Source of the DNA: Candidatus Dadabacteria bacterium
GTDB taxonomy: Bacteria > Bdellovibrionota_C > UBA2361 > J135
DNA length: 13,129 nt
NCBI GenBank assembly: GCA_003694225.1
Contig: RFKT01000074.1
Span: 1 to 13,129, forward strand
Direction of reading: 5' to 3'
Below, one piece after another: positions 7,652-13,129 of the stretch. The translations under genes were made by a program, and so were the position numbers. How positions within the stretch are numbered: the first letter of the stretch is position 1; each line of letters opens with the position of its first letter. The notes beneath the pieces are model-generated. The model ran no database searches, was not told the DNA's origin, and was given only the letters and a program-made list of their open reading frames with translations.

Positions 7652-9508
7652 TCAGTGCATGGGATGTCCGTCTTGGGAAGTTCCCATCCCCCATTCGTCA
7701 TCAGCGGCAATATCGCTGTCTATTCCATCCAAGCTACTTGAACCGCTATCAGATGTCGCCAATGCCCAGGTTTTTTCCGAGCTGACCTGATAATTGTTCT
7801 CTTTAAAAGTCCAGTCTCTCCCATAAACAAGGTGGGCAAGATCTTTCAGTGCTTTTTCTAGGTTTTTTGACTGAGTTAATAATTCCTCAGATGAGGCCGC
7901 CGATTGCTCTGCGGATGCGGCGTTAGTTTGTGTAACCCTGTCAAGATTAACCATAGCAGTGTTTATATGCTCAATGCTACGAGCCTGCTCTTCACTTGCT
8001 CTTGTTATGTCAGATACAAGCGAGGCTGCCTTTACAGAGTTGTTGTTTATCTCAACCAGGACATTTGCAACATCAGCTGCAACTGCTACACCATTGTCAG
8101 CCAGTTCCTTTGATCGTTTAATCTTATTTGCTGTATCCCTAGCAGCGTCAGCGCTTCGCTGAGCCAAGTTTCTAACCTCTTCAGCTACAACAGCAAATCC
8201 CTTTCCAGCATCTCCTGCCCGTGCTGCTTCCACAGCGGCGTTAAGGGCCAAGAGGTTAGTTTGAAATGCTATATCATCAATGGTCTTGATGATAGCTGAA
8301 GTTTCATCAGCCGCCGCATTGATGTCGTTTATGGCCTCCATCATCCCTTGCATTGACTGCTTGCCTTTTTCAGAGGAATCTCTTACCAATCCTGTAAGAT
8401 TCTGAGCTTCCTTTGCACCATCAGCATTTTGCTTGGCCATTGAAGCTACCTCCTTCAAAGAAGTTGTGGTTTCCTCTAGTGAAGCAGCCTGCTCTGTTGC
8501 GCTCTTTGCAAGAGACTGGCTTGCAGTTTCAAGTTGGTGAGCCGCGCCATTTACATATTCATTACTTTCGCTAAGCCTCCGTAAGATCCGCTCGAGGCTG
8601 GATACTACCGGTGACACTACCTTCCACGACAGCACAGTTGCCAAGATAAATACAAATATGATAGTCGCAATAAGGGCATTAGATATACGGCTCATGCCAT
8701 CCTTTGATTCCTCTACCCCCTTCTGAAGAGCATGGGTTGAAAGATTCTTAATGCTGGCCATCCCCTTGTCAATTTCTTTGCTAAGCCCCGTGAGATTTTG
8801 TGCTGCTTGCCTTGCATTCTTTTCAGCAGATACAAGATCTGAAAAACTCTTCCAGTAGTTTGCCCAGAGCGAATCAAGCTCTCTTATAATTGTAGCTGGA
8901 AAATCATAGTGGGAAGCCTTATTTTTAAATTCCGCAATTACCCCTTTGATCTTCCCTACATATTTTTCTTTCTTTCTAATTATATAATCCTTTTCATGGC
9001 GTCTTGCCATAAGCATTAAAACTTGTAACTCTGGGATGCCGAGGTCTTTTATCTTTGCTTCGATTGTATGTACAGCATTGCGCATCTTCCCCCTTAATCC
9101 TTCATTTTCATTAAATCCTATTTGTTTATACATCTCCGCAAGCTTGCTAAATTCGTCTTGAAACTCTTTGACGAGATACTCTTCTTTTTTTGCTTTCTCT
9201 TTTACTTCCGGTCTGATTGCCAAGGATGCTATCTTATCAAGGTCTGCTTTCACTCCTCCGATTACTTCGTTGAATGAAGCTATGTATTTAGGGTCTCTCG
9301 AGCTAAAAAATTTAAAGCTGTTTGCCAACGCTTCCTTAATATGAACCTGAGCATTGAGGGCAGTTACTCCCTGCTCTGCGTATACATTTGCCATCCTGTC
9401 AACAGTTACTCCGACCCGTTTTGAGTTGGCAAAGTTGAGTATGCCTGTAACAACAAAGGCGCTTACAAGGCCATAAAAACAAAGTTTTAGCTTAGTGGAT
9501 AGTTTCAT
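7652..9508 (-). CDS. methyl-accepting chemotaxis protein with HBM-like sensor domain
   Basis: A 618-residue inner-membrane chemoreceptor that would signal through CheW/CheA to the flagellar motor or another Che output. The first membrane helix is about residues 9-27, an all-helical periplasmic region about 28-276, and the second helix about 278-295. In the sensor, [13 protein letters not shown] (138-150) followed by [15 protein letters not shown] (169-183) is the signature I associate with the helical bimodular (HBM) domain of McpS-type receptors, some of which bind organic acids. The signalling hairpin tip has [18 protein letters not shown] (415-432) and [12 protein letters not shown] (438-449). 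After the second helix only a short Ser-Pro linker precedes the methylation helix ([13 protein letters not shown], 339-351), so no full HAMP domain is visible. There is no CheR-binding NWETF-like C-terminal pentapeptide. The ATG at 9508 has a good ribosome site (AGGGGA, 8 bp away). No other che gene is in the window. Confidence 0.95.
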   Translation of the reverse strand: MKLSTKLKLCFYGLVSAFVVTGILNFANSKRVGVTVDRMANVYAEQGVTALNAQVHIKEALANSFKFFSSRDPKYIASFNEVIGGVKADLDKIASLAIRPEVKEKAKKEEYLVKEFQDEFSKLAEMYKQIGFNENEGLRGKMRNAVHTIEAKIKDLGIPELQVLMLMARRHEKDYIIRKKEKYVGKIKGVIAEFKNKASHYDFPATIIRELDSLWANYWKSFSDLVSAEKNARQAAQNLTGLSKEIDKGMASIKNLSTHALQKGVEESKDGMSRISNALIATIIFVFILATVLSWKVVSPVVSSLERILRRLSESNEYVNGAAHQLETASQSLAKSATEQAASLEETTTSLKEVASMAKQNADGAKEAQNLTGLVRDSSEKGKQSMQGMMEAINDINAAADETSAIIKTIDDIAFQTNLLALNAAVEAARAGDAGKGFAVVAEEVRNLAQRSADAARDTANKIKRSKELADNGVAVAADVANVLVEINNNSVKAASLVSDITRASEEQARSIEHINTAMVNLDRVTQTNAASAEQSAASSEELLTQSKNLEKALKDLAHLVYGRDWTFKENNYQVSSEKTWALATSDSGSSSLDGIDSDIAADDEWGMGTSQDGHPMH

Positions 9509-9551
9509 TGTTCTTTCCCCTAATTAATTCACAATGTGCCTTAAAATCTTA

Positions 9552-9566
9552 ACTAGCGGTGCTAGT
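9552..9566. repeat. perfect short hairpin upstream of the chemoreceptor gene
   Basis: ACTAGC (9552-9557), a GGT loop and GCTAGT (9561-9566) form a perfect 6-bp stem. It lies 44-58 bp upstream of the chemoreceptor start codon, within its likely 5' leader on the minus strand. No T-run follows on either strand, so it is not an ordinary terminator. It may be a leader structure or protein-binding site. Confidence 0.4.
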
Positions 9567-9578
9567 CCATAGAGGGTA

Positions 9579-9611
9579 TATCGTAAGGCCGGTTGCAACC
9601 CTAAAGCGATA
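9579..9611. promoter_or_regulatory. candidate operator: 10-bp palindrome nested in an inverted repeat
   Basis: GGTTGCAACC at 9591-9600 is a perfect 10-bp palindrome. It is flanked almost symmetrically by TATCG (9579-9583) and CGATA (9607-9611), which are inverted copies. The element lies between the divergent chemoreceptor and GH3 genes. A TATAAT hexamer on the minus strand (9627-9632) lies just upstream of it relative to the chemoreceptor, but I find no matching -35 box. Nested dyad symmetry suggests binding by a dimeric regulator. I compared it by eye with the c-di-GMP-I and TPP riboswitch patterns and saw no match. Confidence 0.3.
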
Positions 9612-9753
9612 AGGTAGGTTATGGAAATTATATTCTTTTTTGGTAAAGCTTTCCTTTAAGTTAAACTGAGATGTTATTAGATGTCTGATGCAGGACCAAA
9701 ATGTAGAGACGGATTGCTATCATTTTTAAGGCAAATCGGTGTAATATAGCTAA

Positions 9754-11283
9754 ATGATTAATATAACGCCGATACTAAGAGCCTATGGGGCCTTAGCGTT
9801 AAGGAGGTATAGCAAAGCAAGCTGCGTAGCTCATCAAAAGAGAGTCCTCTTTTCTCTTTTAAGGCGCGCTGCTGGAACTAAGTTTGGTAAAGAGCACGGA
9901 TTTAAATCGATACATGACGTTAAAGCCTATCAGTCTAGGGTTCCTATACGCAGATATGAAGAGTTCTGGAGCGAATACTGGCAAAAGGACTTTCCAGTTT
10001 TAGATAACATTACCTATTGGGGAACTGTTCCATATTTTGCAGTTACTTCAGGAACTACGACAGGGAAGACAAAGTATATTCCATACACAAAAGAGATGAT
10101 AAGGGCAAACAACAGGGCGGGCTTGGCTCTCTTATCCTCTTTTGCTCTTGAAAATCCCTCCTCAGCAATCTGGGGCGGAAAGAGCTTTGTCTTAGGAGGC
10201 AGTACGGATCTTGTTAGAGAGGCAGATGGAATCTATAGCGGAGATCTAAGCGGAATCGTAACAAAGACAATTCCCCGATGGTGTAAGGGAAGGTATTTTC
10301 CCCCTGAGGAGATAGCGTTTCTTTCGGATTGGGAAAAGAAGATAGATCATATGGCTGAGGCATCTCTAAAGGAGGATATAAGATCGTTAGCAGGCGTTCC
10401 AAGTTGGCTCTTGATCCTTTTTGAGAAGCTAAGGGAGAAAACCGGCAAGGAGAGGCTGGCTGAAATTTATCCACGTTTGGAGCTTATAATCCACGGCGGG
10501 GTTAAGTTTGACCCTTATAGGCCGGTTTTTGAAAGGTATCTTCTCGGTTCGAATATTAAGTTAAGGGAGGTTTACCCCGCAAGCGAGGGGTTTATAGCGT
10601 TTCAGGACAGCGCTCAGAAATGCGGCTTAAGGTTAATTGTCAACAACTGTATCTTTTATGAGTTTGTTCCTTTAGAGGAGATAGACAAGGAAAATCCCAC
10701 AAGACACTGGATAGAGGATGCAGAGCCCGGTGTTAACTATGCTTTGGTAATGACTACTGCCGCTGGATTGTGGTCGTATGTAATAGGAGACACAGTAAGG
10801 TTTATTGATAATGCAAAAGAGCGGATAGAGATTACGGGACGCATCTCATATTCACTCTCTGCGTTTGGAGAGCACTTAATAGGAGAGGAGATTGAAGAGG
10901 CGTTAACCAAAGCGGGAGAGGATCTTGGATTTTCCCTCTTGGAATATTCAGTTGGTGCTCTATTTCCTTCAAAAGGCGGTGAGCTAGGGCGGCATGTCTA
11001 TATATTAGAGGTGGAATCGAAGTATAAACTTGACTCTGAAGCCGTGTCGCAACAGATTGATAGCTATTTATCTAAGATAAATGATGACTATGCAGCGCAT
11101 AGGGCTGATGGATTTGGGATGGCATCCCCTAAGGTTGTTCTTGTAAAAAGGGGCACATTTGCCGAATGGATGAAGTCTAGGGGGAAACTCGGGGGGCAGA
11201 ACAAGGTGCCAAGGATAATAAACGATGTGAATTTGCTGGAAAATCTCTTAAATTTTATACAAACGAGAGGAGACAAAATGTAG
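9754..11283 (+). CDS. GH3-family acyl-adenylating amide synthetase
   Basis: A 509-residue soluble enzyme of the GH3 superfamily, known from plants for joining auxin or jasmonate to amino acids through an acyl-adenylate. The three adenylation motifs are present: TSGTTTGKTK (98-107, nucleotide phosphate loop), YPASEGF (274-280) and LWSYVIGDTVRF (339-350). The C-terminal domain ends with the typical GGQNKVPR segment (480-487). Length is somewhat shorter than the plant enzymes, as usual for bacterial members. The expected reaction is ATP-dependent amide formation between a carboxylic acid and an amino compound; bacterial substrates are mostly unknown. The start ATG lacks a clear ribosome site. 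It is divergent from the chemoreceptor and co-directional with arsS, 148 bp upstream of it, so it could share a transcript with the arsenic genes or be independent. Confidence 0.9.
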   Translation: MINITPILRAYGALALRRYSKASCVAHQKRVLFSLLRRAAGTKFGKEHGFKSIHDVKAYQSRVPIRRYEEFWSEYWQKDFPVLDNITYWGTVPYFAVTSGTTTGKTKYIPYTKEMIRANNRAGLALLSSFALENPSSAIWGGKSFVLGGSTDLVREADGIYSGDLSGIVTKTIPRWCKGRYFPPEEIAFLSDWEKKIDHMAEASLKEDIRSLAGVPSWLLILFEKLREKTGKERLAEIYPRLELIIHGGVKFDPYRPVFERYLLGSNIKLREVYPASEGFIAFQDSAQKCGLRLIVNNCIFYEFVPLEEIDKENPTRHWIEDAEPGVNYALVMTTAAGLWSYVIGDTVRFIDNAKERIEITGRISYSLSAFGEHLIGEEIEEALTKAGEDLGFSLLEYSVGALFPSKGGELGRHVYILEVESKYKLDSEAVSQQIDSYLSKINDDYAAHRADGFGMASPKVVLVKRGTFAEWMKSRGKLGGQNKVPRIINDVNLLENLLNFIQTRGDKM

Positions 11284-11371
11284 GGTCCTCAAGCTATGCC
11301 CAATAACCCAGTGATTTTATGGGGTAAATTTAATATTTTGCGTGTAACCCTCCGATTGGTTTAGCCGAATT

Positions 11372-11423
11372 AACGCTTTTATGGCAACTTAATAGATAAA
11401 GCTTCGTGCTTTTGTTAAGCGTT
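11372..11423 (+). promoter_or_regulatory. nested inverted repeats just upstream of arsS
   Basis: AACGCTT (11372-11378) and AAGCGTT (11417-11423) are perfect inverted copies, the second ending 8 bp before the arsS start codon. Between them AAAGC (11398-11402) and GCTTT (11408-11412) form a small hairpin with a TTCGT loop. Folding of the outer arms in RNA would cover the ribosome-binding position of arsS, where no Shine-Dalgarno is otherwise visible. It could equally be a DNA operator, for example for an arsenic-responsive repressor, or a weak terminator for GH3. Confidence 0.3.
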
Positions 11424-11431
11424 GTAATACT

Positions 11432-12427
11432 ATGAAATCAGATATTGGATCAGGTATTAAGCCGTTTAGGCTAAAGGTGTTGGAAGAGGCAGCTCCTCTA
11501 AAGGCAGACGTTGTGTCTATTGTGCAGGTCAATGTAGGAAAACTCTGCAATCAGACATGCTCTCACTGCCATGTAGACGCAGGCCCAAAACGCACCGAGA
11601 TTATGGACAAAGAGACATTTGATAGGCTTCTACATTTAATTTCCCGTTCTCAGGACGTTACAACCGTTGATATTACGGGCGGCGCACCTGAGTTAAATCC
11701 ACATTTTAGGTATTTTGTGGAGTCTTTAAGGAAGGAGTCAGATAAAATTGAAATTATTGATAGGTGTAATCTTACTGTGCTTTTTGAAGGTGGGCAGGAA
11801 GACCTTGCTGAGTTTCTGCGGGCAAACAGGGTTCATATAATCGCATCTCTTCCATGCTACTTAGAGGACAATGTAGATAAACAAAGGGGAAAGGGGGTTT
11901 TTGAAAAAAGCATACGAGCGCTTAACGTATTAAATGACCTTGGATATGGGGGTGATCACACCGATTTGAAGCTTGACCTCGTCTATAATCCCCAAGGTGC
12001 CTCCCTCCCTCCAAACCAAGCTAAGCTTCAAGAATCTTATAAATCTAAGCTCTTTAGTGTATATGGAATAAAATTTAATTCTCTCCTTACAATCACTAAT
12101 ATGCCTATAGCGAGGTTCTTGCGTTATCTCCATTCTAAGGGCGAATATGAAAGGTATATGGCTCTACTATATGAGAATTTTAATAGAGATGCCTTAGAAA
12201 ATGTTATGTGCCGCACTTTAGTGTCAGTGGATTGGCAGGGGAAATTATACGATTGCGATTTTAACCAAATGTTGGATGAAAATGGATATGCGTTGGACAG
12301 GGAGACTATTTGGGATATTAACTCTTTTGAAGAATTAAATGGCCGCACTATAAAGATAGGGGAGCATTGCTATGGATGTACAGCCGGCTGTGGAAGTTCT
12401 TGTAGTGGCGCTATTGTAGACGGCTAG
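11432..12427 (+). CDS. arsS: arsenosugar biosynthesis radical SAM protein ArsS
   Basis: A 331-residue radical SAM enzyme. Cys39, Cys43 and Cys46 in CNQTCSHCHVDAGP form the CxxxCxxC motif for the [4Fe-4S] cluster, and GGAPE (83-87) is the SAM-binding GGxPE motif. The C-terminal Cys-rich region has Cys260, Cys275 and HCYGCTAGCGSSCSG (Cys313, 316, 320, 324), typical of the radical SAM/Cys-rich family named ArsS, and may hold an auxiliary iron-sulfur cluster. In cyanobacterial work ArsS attaches the 5'-deoxyadenosyl group of SAM to dimethylarsenite, giving the precursor of oxo-arsenosugars. The immediate downstream arsM gene, 23 bp away, supports this assignment strongly, because ArsM makes that substrate. 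The N-terminal start MKSDIGSG is the first ATG in frame and lacks a recognisable ribosome site. Confidence 0.93.
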   Translation: MKSDIGSGIKPFRLKVLEEAAPLKADVVSIVQVNVGKLCNQTCSHCHVDAGPKRTEIMDKETFDRLLHLISRSQDVTTVDITGGAPELNPHFRYFVESLRKESDKIEIIDRCNLTVLFEGGQEDLAEFLRANRVHIIASLPCYLEDNVDKQRGKGVFEKSIRALNVLNDLGYGGDHTDLKLDLVYNPQGASLPPNQAKLQESYKSKLFSVYGIKFNSLLTITNMPIARFLRYLHSKGEYERYMALLYENFNRDALENVMCRTLVSVDWQGKLYDCDFNQMLDENGYALDRETIWDINSFEELNGRTIKIGEHCYGCTAGCGSSCSGAIVDG

Positions 12428-12450
12428 ATGCTTATGTTGGAGATTCTAAA

Positions 12451-13129
12451 ATGAAGGGAAGGCTTGATTGGATTGAAAGCGTTAAGGAATATTACGGAAA
12501 GGTGCTTTCTACAAAGAGCGATCTGCAGACAGATGTTTGCTGTGCTGGCGAATCGCCGCCTCCTCATATTAAAGAGGCGCTAAGCCTTGTACATGAAGAG
12601 GTAAAGGAAAAGTTTTACGGATGCGGCTCTCCTATCCCGCTCTGTTTGGATGGCATTGTGGCGTTGGATCTTGGCTGTGGAACTGGAAGGGACTGCTTTA
12701 TCCTTTCTAAGCTTGTTGGGGAAAAAGGAAAGGTTATTGGAGTTGATATGACAGAAGAGCAGCTTGAAGTAGCAAGGAGGTATGTGCCTTACCACACAGA
12801 GGCTTTTGGTTACTCAGAGCCCAATATAACCTTTATAAATGGCTATATAGAGGATCTAAAAGGATGCGGGCTAGAGGACTCGACAGTTGATTTAGTTATC
12901 TCTAACTGTGTGATTAACCTCTCTCCTGATAAAGAGAGGGTGTTTTCTGAGATCTTTAGGGTATTAAAGCCCGGTGGGGAGCTCTATTTCAGTGATATTT
13001 TTGCACTTCAGAGGATTCCTGAGAATCTCAGAAGGGATCCCCTTCTTGTCGGAGAATGTATCGGAGGTGCGATGTATATCGAAGACTTTCGTAGGCTGCT
13101 GCTTAAGGTAGGATGCGCTGATTTTAGGA
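12451..13129 (+). CDS. arsM: arsenite SAM methyltransferase ArsM, 3' end cut by window
   Basis: The reading frame from ATG 12451 stays open to the window end (226 residues seen); ArsM proteins of this type usually have about 350-400. The SAM-binding motif is LDLGCGTGRD (72-81), with the acidic GVDMTEEQL (97-105) at the second strand. Cysteines at 30 (in VCCAGE), 58 (YGCG), 153 (SNCVINLSPDK) and 203 (GECIGGA) are 28, 95 and 50 residues apart. Cys44, 72, 174 and 224 of the algal enzyme CmArsM are 28, 102 and 50 apart, so all four arsenic-relevant cysteines appear present. It should methylate As(III) stepwise to mono- and dimethyl arsenicals, supplying ArsS. A GGAG ribosome site lies 8 bp before the ATG, 23 bp after the arsS stop. 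An earlier ATG at 12428 runs into a stop after eight codons. Confidence 0.92.
   Translation, partial: MKGRLDWIESVKEYYGKVLSTKSDLQTDVCCAGESPPPHIKEALSLVHEEVKEKFYGCGSPIPLCLDGIVALDLGCGTGRDCFILSKLVGEKGKVIGVDMTEEQLEVARRYVPYHTEAFGYSEPNITFINGYIEDLKGCGLEDSTVDLVISNCVINLSPDKERVFSEIFRVLKPGGELYFSDIFALQRIPENLRRDPLLVGECIGGAMYIEDFRRLLLKVGCADFR

Noticed and set aside
7904..8162. Plus-strand open frames inside the chemoreceptor gene
   Set aside because: They are antisense shadows of the signalling domain, whose identity is certain; nothing in their translations resembles a protein family.
9541..9700. Riboswitch (c-di-GMP-I or TPP) upstream of the chemoreceptor
   Set aside because: Dyad elements and a CTGAGA hexamer caught the eye, but the other conserved blocks of these riboswitches are missing on both strands.
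11284..11371. Intrinsic terminator directly after GH3
   Set aside because: The ACCCA/TGGGGT pairing near 11310-11330 is weak and bulged, and no T-run follows, so I cannot support it.

Overview
The window carries ten genes and no mobile element, RNA gene or CRISPR array that I can see. It looks like a chromosomal piece of a Gram-negative bacterium. Evidence for this is a cytoplasmic AmpD-type muropeptide amidase, a transmembrane chemoreceptor with an HBM-type sensor, and GT-C membrane glycosyltransferases. The DNA is moderately AT-rich by eye, and arginine is mostly AGG/AGA with much ATA isoleucine. The HAMP-poor chemoreceptor signalling domain resembles those common in Geobacter-like deltaproteobacteria, so Desulfobacterota or an uncultivated relative is my guess. 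That placement is inference and weak.

Layout. Bases 18-1755 (+) hold two overlapping genes: an AmpD-like amidase and a membrane-anchored arylsulfotransferase-fold beta-propeller protein. Bases 1768-7475 hold four glycosylation genes that alternate in strand: a large polytopic GT-C-like protein (-), a polyprenyl-phosphate-sugar synthase-like GT2 with two C-terminal membrane helices (+), a GT4 glycosyltransferase (-) and an ArnT/PMT-like GT-C protein (+). Together they look like a pathway that loads a sugar onto a lipid phosphate at the inner face of the membrane and transfers it at the outer face, with a GT4 enzyme acting on a nucleotide-sugar donor. The final acceptor is unknown.

A chemoreceptor (7652-9508, -) follows, separated from the glycosylation block by a probable terminator. 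No other che genes are visible. Its 245-bp divergent upstream region contains a perfect short hairpin and a 10-bp palindrome.

The right-hand part (9754 to the end, +) is the most interesting. It has a bacterial GH3-family acyl-adenylating amide synthetase, then an ArsS-type radical SAM enzyme, then an ArsM-type arsenite S-adenosylmethionine methyltransferase cut by the window edge. ArsM makes dimethylarsenite and ArsS adds a 5'-deoxyadenosyl group to it, which is the entry to arsenosugars. arsS and arsM are 23 bp apart and almost certainly form an operon. GH3 is co-directional, 148 bp upstream, and could be a tailoring enzyme or an unrelated neighbour.
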